From positions 1 to 42,705 of the forward strand of contig JANXWY010000187.1 of NCBI GenBank assembly GCA_025350905.1: a stretch of DNA of 42,705 nucleotides. The letters run 5' to 3'. Within the stretch, counting starts at the first letter, position 1. Every line of letters begins with the position of its first letter. The notes below the pieces were generated by a model. The model saw nothing but the letters and a program-made list of their open reading frames with translations. It made no database searches and was not told where the DNA came from. A program made the position numbers and the translations under genes. Source of the DNA: Verrucomicrobiota bacterium. Its GTDB lineage: Bacteria > Verrucomicrobiota > Verrucomicrobiia > Limisphaerales > JADLHS01. This document shows, piece after piece, positions 16,727 through 24,250 of the stretch.

Positions 16727-17719
16727 ATGCCCCTTCTCGAAATCAAAAACCTCCAGATCGAATTCGGTTCTGGCGCCTCGTCCGTCCGCGCGGTGGACGG
16801 CATCTCCGTTTCGCTGGAGGCGGGCAAGACTCTCTGTCTTGTCGGCGAGAGCGGCTCCGGCAAAAGTGTCACGGCGCTTTCCATTGCCAAGCTGGTGCCC
16901 TCTCCGCCCGCGCGCTACGTCGGCGGCGAGATTCTGCTCGAAGGCCGCGACGTGTTGAAGATGTCCTCGCGCGAGTTGCGCGACATTCGCGGCGGGCTCG
17001 TGAGCTACGTCTTCCAGGAACCGGGCGCGTCGCTGAACCCGGTCTTCCGCATCGGGGCGCAGATCAAGGAATCCCTCAAATACCATCGGCCAGCGGTGGC
17101 CAACGACGTCGAGGTCGTCCGGCTGCTGAAGCTCGTCGGCATTCCCGCGCCGGAATCGCGCCTGAGAAATTATCCGCACGAAATGTCCGGCGGCATGCAG
17201 CAGCGTGTGATGATTGCGATGGCGCTCGCGTCGCAACCCAAGCTGCTCGTGGCCGACGAACCGACCACCGCGCTCGATGTCACCATCCAGGCGCAGATCA
17301 TCGAGCTGTTGGGCGACCTGCGCCAAAAGCTGGGCATGGCCGTCCTGCTCATCACGCACAACCTCGGCATTGTGGGCGACCTCGCCGATGACGTGGCGGT
17401 GATGTATGCGGGGCAGATCGTCGAGCACGGACCGGTGCGCGAGGTTCTCCAGCGTCCGCTGCATCCCTATACGCAGGCGTTGATCCGGTCCGTGCCGGAC
17501 CTGGAGGCCGAAGTGGAGCGGCTGACGGCGATTCCCGGCGCTGTGCCGTTGCTGGGCTCCTTCCCGGATGGGTGTCGTTTTCATCCGCGGTGTCCGAAGG
17601 CGCAGTCGAGTTGCTCTGCGCAGGCACCGGAACTGGCCTCCGTCCAGAGCGGCCGTCGGGTGCGCTGCCCGTTATGGGAATCTCCAGCGGTCAACCGCTC
17701 ATCGACCCTTCACGCATGA
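16727..17719 (+). CDS. oppD: Peptide ABC transporter ATP-binding protein, OppD/DppD type
   Basis: Complete 330-aa ATPase. Walker A is GESGSGKS (residues 40-47), the ABC signature is MSGGMQQRV, and Walker B is [12 protein letters not shown]. An H-loop (LLITHNLG) and the oligopeptide C-terminal domain with G-C-R-F-H-P-R-C-P are present. That Cys-containing domain is specific to the OppD/OppF and DppD/DppF families that power di- and oligopeptide or nickel import. All catalytic motifs are intact. No intact permease or binding-protein gene is adjacent, only the chimeric relic just upstream, so it must use permeases encoded elsewhere or be a leftover. The start at 16727 follows the repeat-filled gap without a clear ribosome-binding site. 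Confidence 0.92.
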   Translation: MPLLEIKNLQIEFGSGASSVRAVDGISVSLEAGKTLCLVGESGSGKSVTALSIAKLVPSPPARYVGGEILLEGRDVLKMSSRELRDIRGGLVSYVFQEPGASLNPVFRIGAQIKESLKYHRPAVANDVEVVRLLKLVGIPAPESRLRNYPHEMSGGMQQRVMIAMALASQPKLLVADEPTTALDVTIQAQIIELLGDLRQKLGMAVLLITHNLGIVGDLADDVAVMYAGQIVEHGPVREVLQRPLHPYTQALIRSVPDLEAEVERLTAIPGAVPLLGSFPDGCRFHPRCPKAQSSCSAQAPELASVQSGRRVRCPLWESPAVNRSSTLHA

Positions 17720-17765
17720 GCCTGGACATCGTGCAGTCATGAACTCGGAATTCCACAGCCGCGAA

Positions 17766-17815
17766 CGAAGGAAACGAAGCGCCACTTCCGAAGGCCTTCG
17801 TCTTCGTTTCCTTCG
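17766..17815. repeat. Palindromic repeat upstream of oppF
   Basis: Fourteen-base perfect arms CGAAGGAAACGAAG (17766-17779) and CTTCGTTTCCTTCG (17802-17815) enclose a second perfect palindrome, CGAAGGCCTTCG (17789-17800). It sits 18 bp before the oppF start, so it would form a hairpin in the oppD-oppF mRNA close to the start codon. Confidence 0.8.
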
Positions 17816-17832
17816 CTTCCAACTTTAATAAA

Positions 17833-18798
17833 ATGCCTCTCCTCGAAATCCAAAATCTCAAGGTCCACTTTCCGGTGCAACCGCGCCTCTTTGGGCGTGC
17901 GAAAGAATTCGTCCGCGCCGTCGATGACGTCAGCTTCTGCATCGCGCCCGGCGAAACGGTCGGGCTGGTGGGCGAAAGCGGTTGTGGCAAGACCACGCTT
18001 GGTCGCGCGGTCATCAAACTTATTGAGCCGACCGCGGGCCGCATCGTGTTTGAGGGCGAAGACATCGCCGGCCTGACGGGGGCCCAACTTCGCGCCCGCC
18101 GCCGCCGCTTCCAGATGATCTTCCAGGATCCCTTCGGCTCCCTGGACCCGCGGCGGACGGTCTCCGACAGCATCGGCGAAGCGCTCGACATTCACCGCCT
18201 CGCTTCCGACGCCAAGGCGCGGCGCCAGCGCATCGACGCCCTGCTGAAGAATGTGGGGCTTGATCCCTCGCACGCGTCGCGCCTGCCTCACGAATTCAGC
18301 GGCGGCCAGCGCCAGCGCATCGGTATCGCTCGCGCCCTGGCCGTCGAGCCGAAACTCATCGTCTGCGACGAGCCGGTCAGCGCGCTCGACGTGAGCGTGC
18401 AGGCGCAGATCATCAATCTTCTCCAGGACCTGCAACGCGAGCACGGCATCGCGTATCTGTTCGTCGCGCACGATCTCGCGGTGGTGAAACACATCAGCCG
18501 CCGCATCCTCGTGATGTATCTGGGCCGCATCGTCGAGTCTGGGGAGGCCAAGGAAGTCTGTCGCTCTCCCAAACATCCGTACACCCAGGCACTGCTCTCG
18601 GCCGTTCCCGTCGTCGATCCTGATTCCAAGCGCCAGCGGATTCTTCTGGCCGGCGACGTGCCATCGCCGATTCATCCTCCCGGCGGGTGTCCCTTTCATC
18701 CGCGCTGTCCCGTTGCCGAAGCGCGCTGCAAAACCGAAGTGCCGACCCTACGTGAGCTTGAGCCCGGCCGCCAAGCCGCGTGTCATCTGGCGACGTGA
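17833..18798 (+). CDS. oppF: Peptide ABC transporter ATP-binding protein, OppF/DppF type
   Basis: Complete 321-aa ATPase. Walker A is GESGCGKT (47-54), the signature is [15 protein letters not shown], Walker B is [14 protein letters not shown], and the H-loop is [11 protein letters not shown]-terminal G-C-P-F-H-P-R-C-P oligopeptide domain is present. The [12 protein letters not shown]-loop region is the OppF hallmark. It would pair with the OppD-type protein as the heterodimeric motor of a peptide importer. All motifs are intact although the neighbouring permease genes are reduced to a relic. The start at 17833 follows a palindrome rather than a recognisable ribosome-binding site. Confidence 0.92.
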   Translation: MPLLEIQNLKVHFPVQPRLFGRAKEFVRAVDDVSFCIAPGETVGLVGESGCGKTTLGRAVIKLIEPTAGRIVFEGEDIAGLTGAQLRARRRRFQMIFQDPFGSLDPRRTVSDSIGEALDIHRLASDAKARRQRIDALLKNVGLDPSHASRLPHEFSGGQRQRIGIARALAVEPKLIVCDEPVSALDVSVQAQIINLLQDLQREHGIAYLFVAHDLAVVKHISRRILVMYLGRIVESGEAKEVCRSPKHPYTQALLSAVPVVDPDSKRQRILLAGDVPSPIHPPGGCPFHPRCPVAEARCKTEVPTLRELEPGRQAACHLAT

Positions 18799-19324
18799 TG
18801 ATCCGTGATGTGCTGAGGCCGTTCTTAAGAATCACCCCACCTGACTTCGGCTAACGTCGCCTTGATCATCGGGATTTTCCCGTGAATCCGCTTTGGTAAT
18901 AATCACGAGGGTTCGATATGCGTTCCCACCGCCTGCGAGTCCGGCGCCCAGCGATTGTCGTTCGCTGGCGCGAATGGCAGTCCCTTCTCCCGCTCCATTG
19001 ATAATAAAGTGCTGGCGAAGCAGTGCAGTAAAAGTGCAGTAAAATCGCTGGCAATTTCCACCCGTCGCTTCGCATTCTTACAGGCGACGTTGCGGCGAAT
19101 CTCGCAACTTGACCATGGACTCTCGGTTACGCTCCCAGCCTTACCGAACAGTGGTGCGAAGACCTCAAACGGCTCATGTGGTTATTGCCCGCTTGGGCTT
19201 GTATTCTATTTTGGGCCATAACCGATGGACGGTAAAAAACACATCGCTTCTTCAGGACATCCGCACGCGGGCCTATCCAAATGAGCCGCTCAACCCAACC
19301 GGCAACCACAACACATTAGAATGA
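18799..19324. other. Gene-poor decayed stretch
   Basis: No frame here has a recognisable domain. The only local structure noticed is a short tandem duplication, GTGCAGTAAAA twice at about 19023-19044. Since an integrase remnant follows, this is probably degraded mobile-element or flanking DNA. Confidence 0.5.
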
Positions 19325-19525
19325 ACGGTTCGTCGTGTATTTGGGCGCTGGATTCAGGATGGATTGCGTCATTCCTTTGGGGCGTATTACCACAATCACA
19401 TGCACGACATTGCCCATGTTGTTTATGTGATGGGCAACAGCATCAAAATCGCCAAGAAGCACTACGTGCGTGAGGTCACGAAAGAATGGAACGACAAGTT
19501 CTGGTCACTGAAACCAACCGCATGA
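19325..19525 (+). pseudogene. Tyrosine recombinase (integrase) C-terminal remnant
   Basis: A frame entered after a stop at 19322-19324 translates to a G-L-R-H-S-F motif followed by M-G-N-S-x-K-I-A-K-K-H-Y and ending F-W-S-L-K-P. This is the C-terminal catalytic end of site-specific tyrosine recombinases common in Verrucomicrobia: the box II Arg and the nucleophile Tyr in HY, with the usual MGNS turn and a W-x-x-x-P tail. The N-terminal core-binding domain and the first catalytic Arg are missing, and there is no start codon. A terminator-like hairpin follows 28 bp downstream. It is evidence of a former integrated element between oppF and the FecR gene. Confidence 0.75.
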
Positions 19526-19553
19526 CGAATCCCAAAAACACAAACGATTCAAG

Positions 19554-19578
19554 AAAGCCCCTCAAATGGGGCTTTTTT
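19554..19578 (+). terminator. Rho-independent terminator
   Basis: Stem AAAGCCCC (19554-19561) and GGGGCTTT (19668-type arm at 19568-19575) with a 6-base loop TCAAAT, followed by further Ts to 19578. It lies 28 bp after the stop of the integrase remnant and has the canonical stem plus U-tract form. Confidence 0.85.
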
Positions 19579-19620
19579 ATACCGCAAATCGGTTTGTCAG
19601 AATTGTGTCAGAAGAAAACC

Positions 19621-19663
19621 GGGTTTTTCGAGTTTTTCTATTTTGGGAAAACTCATAAAACCC
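19621..19663. repeat. Strong interrupted hairpin after the integrase remnant
   Basis: GGGTTTT (19621-19627) pairs with AAAACCC (19657-19663), and GAGTTTT (19630-19636) pairs with AAAACTC (19648-19654). The two helices are separated by symmetrical 2-base mismatches, with an 11-base loop. It lies between the terminator and repeat copy 2. It could be a recombination site, a second terminator or part of the repeat unit. Confidence 0.75.
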
Positions 19664-19668
19664 TTTTA

Positions 19669-19799
19669 AAGATTGGCGGAAGGGGTGGTTTCTGATCCCT
19701 TTTTGCCATCTGGTGATCAGGGTTGTAAGGGGGGATTCGCCACCGTACAGAAATGGTTATCAGCTGACTGAAATGCTGGCTGAACATCGTAAGCAATTT
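19669..19799. repeat. Dispersed repeat, copy 2
   Basis: Counterpart of 15841-15972, sharing the GGTGATCAGG, GGATTCGCC and CTGAAATGCTGGCTGAA blocks. Here the repeat runs directly into an HTH-like coding sequence. Confidence 0.7.
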
Positions 19800-19967
19800 A
19801 AGTCCACCCGTGAAGCCATGGCGGCGGGGCTTGGTGTCAGTTTGGGCACGCTCAAAAATTGGGAATGTTGCCGAACCAAACCCGCCAAGCAATTCTGGTC
19901 AAAAATTCGAGAACTAGACCAAGGCACGGTCCCGTTCAGCCGCTCTAATTCACCACCGAGTTGTTGA
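19713..19967 (+). CDS. Small HTH-like protein, uncertain
   Basis: 84 codons from a GTG at 19713, with no clear ribosome-binding site. Residues about 24-70 contain a helix-turn-helix-like pattern: L-A-E-H-R-K-Q-F, then T-R-E-A-M-A-A-G-L-G-V-S-L-G-T-L-K-N-W-E, ending K-P-A-K-Q-F-W. This resembles the small XRE-type regulators that are numerous in Verrucomicrobia. The first 20 residues derive from the dispersed repeat and may not be translated. The gene follows the integrase remnant and may be a relic of the same element. No target operator was recognised. Confidence 0.4.
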   Translation: MIRVVRGDSPPYRNGYQLTEMLAEHRKQFKSTREAMAAGLGVSLGTLKNWECCRTKPAKQFWSKIRELDQGTVPFSRSNSPPSC

Positions 19968-20411
19968 ATTGAGCCTTGAGACTGTTTGGGCTGAGGAACA
20001 GCTCGGCACCCATCTGGACAGGATCAAGTCATGAGATTTCTGGGGATGTCCGATGCACTTTTTCTCAGTCGCAAAAAAATCTTCAAATCCTTTGCAAGGT
20101 CGGTCCTGTAGAAACTGTGGAGAGGAGTGTGAGCAAGAATTGGGAATAAAAAATAGATAACTCCCATGGATCAACAAAATGCCTCCACTCCCCTGTGGCT
20201 GAGCGAGCAGGAGTCCCGCTAGCTAGTGGACTTGGTACGCCAACCCTTGATGGACAAGTGCATTTCCACACGGTACAACCGCAGCGAAGCCGTCAGCACA
20301 TGGTCAATGTGCATCCGTCTCAAAACTGGCGCATTATCGTCCAGATGAATGTGAACGGCCATAAATCACGTCACTTTTTAGGCTCACAACATTTCATATT
20401 GTCCTACGTCG
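19968..20411. other. Intergenic stretch with no recognised gene
   Basis: About 445 bp between the HTH-like frame and the converging FecR/barrel gene. Short frames on both strands have no domain I recognise, and no tRNA-like fold, promoter pair or strong terminator was seen. Confidence 0.4.
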
Positions 20412-23400
20412 TCAGAAATTCAATCGCAGGCTCGTCACAAACATTCGGGTGCGAGGCAACTCCGCATGAAGATTCAGCGGGTTCAGCCGGTAATCGGTCT
20501 CGAAGAGGTTAAGCACGCCGAAACGAATTTCCGCCGATCGTCGCGGAAAACGATAGCCCATCATCAGGTTGTGCTGCCAGAAGGCCTCGTCCGGGTAGGC
20601 GGAGTTGTTCTGGTGATAGCAAGCGGAAGTCCACTGCGCAAACACGCCACTGCGATGTTGGAAGTTCAGCGTCAACGCGAGTTGTTGCAGTGTGGCTTGC
20701 TCCTCCCCTTCCAGTTGGTTGAGACCGGTCGCGGTGGGGGGGATATCCGGAAAGTTCTGATTCAAGGCGGCCTGGCTTATCAGATACCGTCCCCCGACGG
20801 AGAAATTGTCACCGAGCAATTGGCCGGCGTATAGGGCCAGATTCCGTTCGCGAAAATCCAACGTCTGGCGGGTATTGGTGGCCGTCGCCGGGGCGATCAA
20901 CGGAACGAAGCTGCTGAACGCTCCGACGTCACGTGTGCCAGTGGAATCGAGTTGCTCCAGTTCGAGGCCGAACCAGGTTCCACTTGGCAGCGACTGATCA
21001 AAAGCCACTCCGGTGGTAGTAAATTCTGTTCCGGGCACAAGGCCAACGACACTTTCGGGAATCAGGCTGCGAAAGGCCTGGTTGAAACCTGCCACCTGGG
21101 TAGGCTCGAGGCGCACGCTGTTGTCAAAATAAAGACCGCCGAGAGATTTGGTGTAGCTCGCGCGGAACAACCCGCGTTTCCAAGGTTCAAGCAAAAACCC
21201 TGCTTTGGGCGAAACGAGTTCGCGTGAGGATTCTCCCGCCTGAAACGGCGGAAGATCGGCGTTGTTGGGAAACGTCAGGTGGTCATAATTGACTCCGGCG
21301 ATGAGCCGGAGCGGTTCGAGGACTTGCCACGAACCATAGGCATAGAGGTCGCCGCGTTCGAGCGTACCATTCACCTGTTCGGCAAGCGCGGGGAATATGC
21401 GGGTCATCGCCGCGTCCGAACTCACATCGCCCGACTGCCACCGTCCACCGACAATGAGCGAATAATTCGCGGTTTCCCAAATCTGTTGCAGTTCCGCAGA
21501 ATACAACTTGAAATCGCTCGAAAAATTCAGATTCACAGGCGGGATGACCGGGCCGGATTGGACCTGGTTGACGGGCGGGCCAAACAGACCGGTCAAGAGA
21601 AATAAAATGTTCTTGTTCGGATCGTATAGCGACAACTGATCATCGAGTCGCGCGGCGAGGAACAACGTATGACTGCCGGGCACCCAAGTGTGATGCCAAC
21701 CTGCATAGAGGGTAGGTTCTTGCTGTTCGTTCACGTTGAAACCCGGCGTAGTCGTAGCGGGATCGAATCGATTCGCAACGTCACCGGCTTCAGCCTTGTA
21801 TTTTCCAATCTGGAAATAGGCTTCGTCCGCGGGAGTGACCTGCTGCTTGAGGGTCAGATAATACTGGGTTTGTTCCGATTGGCCGTTTGGCTGCTGGCCA
21901 TTGAGTTGTTGATAAAACGCGTCGAACGCGTAGCTGAATCCACCGATCGTCCCGAAGACCGTTCCTGACTGCCGCCAGTCGCCGTCACTGCCATACTCGG
22001 TGAGTGAACTCACGCCGACCGGGCGGGGATCGAAGAATTGCAAATGCTCCTGCTGAGACAGCAATTGGGAGAGATTGCCGCCACCGGACGGCGCAAGCAA
22101 GTTGGCGACGAGCAACTCACTTTCACGGGCGGTCTCCATTCGGAGGTCGAAGCCGTTTGCATTCTGAATCGCCTGGTAGCTATCGGCCAGAAACAAGTGG
22201 CCGGAAAAATTCTCGTAGCTTTCGCTCACCGATTGCACGGCGGTGTGATAACTGACCTCGGGCAGTCCGGCGTCGGAATAAATCGCCGCGAGATTGGCGC
22301 TGCGTACGGAGCGATCTTCGTCGAGTAATAGCCGCGAGCGAAAGATGGCCCGATTGTTGTTCAGGTCGGCGGAGTGTTCGAGACTGCGGAGGGCTTCGTT
22401 GAGGCGGTTGTTCTGCCACAAATCAAGCGCCGAATAGAGCCAGGCCGTAGGATCCTTTGGATCGACCTGCTCAGCCAGGCGGAATTCCTTCTGGGCCGCC
22501 CGGAAATCGCCCAGTTCACTCGCGGCTTTGCCCAGGTAGGCACGAAACAAACCGCGTTGCGGCTCCAGCGCGGCGGCGACCTGGAGCGCGGCAAGGGCCG
22601 CGGTGAATTGCCGCTTCTGCATCAAACAAAGTCCGTTCCCCAACCAGGCGGGGCTGAAGGCGGCATCCAGTTCGCGCGCCCGGCTGAAGGCGGTCTGGGC
22701 GGCAGGCACCAAACCTTGATCCAGCAGGATGAATCCCTGCAATGAATGAGCTGGCGCCAGGCGCGGAGCTAACTCAAGCGCGCGCCGGAGTGCGGCTAGG
22801 GCGGCACGACGATTGCCAAATGCGAAATCCAGGCTGGCCAGCCGCGCCTGCGCAAAGCCCAAGTTGGGGGCAAGCGCCACGGCGCGCTTGGCCGCTGACC
22901 GTGCGCCAATCAAGTCTGCGCGCGCCTGAAGGGAGTACGTTTGGGCCAAAAATTCGCTGCTGTTTGCGGCGGAGAGGGTCGGCGCGTCCGCTCGATTAGT
23001 TGAATCGCCACGCACCACGGCGATCAATTCATGGAGCGCGATCCGCCCCGGAGCATCGTTCGCCACGTCGGCGATCAATGCTTCCGCGTTCGCGACGCGG
23101 CCGACTGCGAGTTCGAGTTGGGCGCGGAGAATTTTCGCGCCCACCCCATGGACTAGGGCGGCGTCCGGCCAGTCGCCGAGTGCGGCTACCAAATCACCTG
23201 AACGATACTTCTCCAGCACTACATTTAGCGCAGCTCGTTCGCTTGCTTCAAAGTCCAAGTCATCTGGGTTCACGACTGCGGGATAATAAAGTGCCCATTG
23301 GATGGCGGTATGCGCATTGAGGAGGGGAGTCACTATTGGCGGTTGGCCGGGCTTCCATTCAAGTTCCTGGCCGCGCTCAAGGGCGACTTCACCTTCGAGG

Positions 23401-23900
23401 GTGTTCAACGCAACGCGGCCATCAATGAGCGCCAACCGCAGCGCGGAATTGGCTTCGGCCACGGCGAGTAAGAATTCCGTGCCGCGAATCGCCCCGGCGG
23501 CGAGCGGCGTGTCAAATTCGATATCTGCAGGTTTCTCGCGATTGAAAAAGTAAATCGCCCCGCCCGGAAGTCCAAAGCGCTTCTTCTCGGCGCGACGCGG
23601 CGGGAGGATTTCGAGCGTAGTGCGTTCGCTCAAACGTATGACGCTGCGATCGGAAAGTAGCACGGCGGCGCGGCTCGCAGCGCGCGTACGGACCCGATCG
23701 CCGGGCAGCAAGGCAAGTCCGTTCGTAGCCAGGCTCCAATTGGTGCGGCCGCCGGAACTGAACTCAACCTGCCCGGCAGCTTCAATGAGTTGGCTGGCGG
23801 ACTTATCTTCCATTTTGTTGGCAGCCGAATTTGTGAATTGCGCGCCCGCGACAAATGTCGTCAGCGCACCGCCAAGAGATAAAATGCAAAGCCATCGCAC
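20412..23900 (-). CDS. FecR-domain, TPR and outer-membrane beta-barrel fusion protein
   Basis: Exported protein of about 1162 aa if it starts at the GTG at 23900, which gives a textbook signal peptide (RWLCILSLGGALTTFVAGA, cleavage before QF). The frame is open to GTG 24092; that longer form would add 64 hydrophilic residues before the signal peptide but would start 40 nt after the predicted sigma-54 start site. Domains in order: FecR-like (about 40-166), TPR repeats (about 200-500, including L-A-R-A-L-x-L-A-P patterns), and a C-terminal beta-barrel (about 580-1162) of alternating aromatic strands ending S-L-R-L-N-F, a typical outer-membrane terminal Phe. It may form a surface or secretion pore, for example for polysaccharide; that role is inference. 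Upstream are a sigma-54-type promoter and an 18-bp palindrome. Confidence 0.8.
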   Translation of the reverse strand: MRWLCILSLGGALTTFVAGAQFTNSAANKMEDKSASQLIEAAGQVEFSSGGRTNWSLATNGLALLPGDRVRTRAASRAAVLLSDRSVIRLSERTTLEILPPRRAEKKRFGLPGGAIYFFNREKPADIEFDTPLAAGAIRGTEFLLAVAEANSALRLALIDGRVALNTLEGEVALERGQELEWKPGQPPIVTPLLNAHTAIQWALYYPAVVNPDDLDFEASERAALNVVLEKYRSGDLVAALGDWPDAALVHGVGAKILRAQLELAVGRVANAEALIADVANDAPGRIALHELIAVVRGDSTNRADAPTLSAANSSEFLAQTYSLQARADLIGARSAAKRAVALAPNLGFAQARLASLDFAFGNRRAALAALRRALELAPRLAPAHSLQGFILLDQGLVPAAQTAFSRARELDAAFSPAWLGNGLCLMQKRQFTAALAALQVAAALEPQRGLFRAYLGKAASELGDFRAAQKEFRLAEQVDPKDPTAWLYSALDLWQNNRLNEALRSLEHSADLNNNRAIFRSRLLLDEDRSVRSANLAAIYSDAGLPEVSYHTAVQSVSESYENFSGHLFLADSYQAIQNANGFDLRMETARESELLVANLLAPSGGGNLSQLLSQQEHLQFFDPRPVGVSSLTEYGSDGDWRQSGTVFGTIGGFSYAFDAFYQQLNGQQPNGQSEQTQYYLTLKQQVTPADEAYFQIGKYKAEAGDVANRFDPATTTPGFNVNEQQEPTLYAGWHHTWVPGSHTLFLAARLDDQLSLYDPNKNILFLLTGLFGPPVNQVQSGPVIPPVNLNFSSDFKLYSAELQQIWETANYSLIVGGRWQSGDVSSDAAMTRIFPALAEQVNGTLERGDLYAYGSWQVLEPLRLIAGVNYDHLTFPNNADLPPFQAGESSRELVSPKAGFLLEPWKRGLFRASYTKSLGGLYFDNSVRLEPTQVAGFNQAFRSLIPESVVGLVPGTEFTTTGVAFDQSLPSGTWFGLELEQLDSTGTRDVGAFSSFVPLIAPATATNTRQTLDFRERNLALYAGQLLGDNFSVGGRYLISQAALNQNFPDIPPTATGLNQLEGEEQATLQQLALTLNFQHRSGVFAQWTSACYHQNNSAYPDEAFWQHNLMMGYRFPRRSAEIRFGVLNLFETDYRLNPLNLHAELPRTRMFVTSLRLNF

Positions 23901-24140
23901 GTTTTGATGTTGTGGGAAGCGCGGTGGAAAATGAAATCTGATTTCAGGGAAGGATCGGAGTTGGCTTCGGTCGATCCCGACCGCAATCGGAACTTCCATT
24001 TCAGCATTTTCGACCGCTGGGTGCGAGCCGCCGGTATGCGGCCTCTCCGCTTTTTGCTTCGACTTTGATTTCTGATCGAGGTTTGCTTCCACTTCTGGTT
24101 TGGAGCCGAGGCGACTGGCGACGGGGCATCAAGCAACTCC

Positions 24141-24159
24141 AAGCAGGCCGCCTGCCAAA
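24141..24159 (-). promoter_or_regulatory. Sigma-54 promoter of the FecR/barrel gene
   Basis: On the minus strand TTTGGCAGGCGGCCTGCTT has the invariant -24 GG and -12 GC separated by exactly 10 bases, with TTGGCA at -24 and CTGCTT at -12. The predicted start of transcription is near 24132. The palindrome centre lies 62 bp upstream of the -24 GG. Confidence 0.7.
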
Positions 24160-24208
24160 GCGTTTTTGCCAGAAAAAGGGCTTATCTGTGTTTCGTCGCC
24201 GAAGTAAC

Positions 24209-24226
24209 TGTTCCGTTCACGGAACA
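24209..24226. promoter_or_regulatory. Palindromic activator site, copy A
   Basis: TGTTCCGTTCACGGAACA, a perfect 7-base inverted repeat with a 4-base spacer, upstream of the sigma-54 promoter of the FecR/barrel gene. It is one of four copies in the window, and 11 of the 14 arm positions are identical in all four. Confidence 0.75.
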
Positions 24227-24250
24227 ATTGACGATGAAACTTTAAAGGTA

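Noticed and set aside
20160-20300. Possible tRNA-like or attachment-site sequence in the gap before the FecR/barrel gene
   Set aside because: No cloverleaf with a T-loop GTTCRA motif could be drawn.
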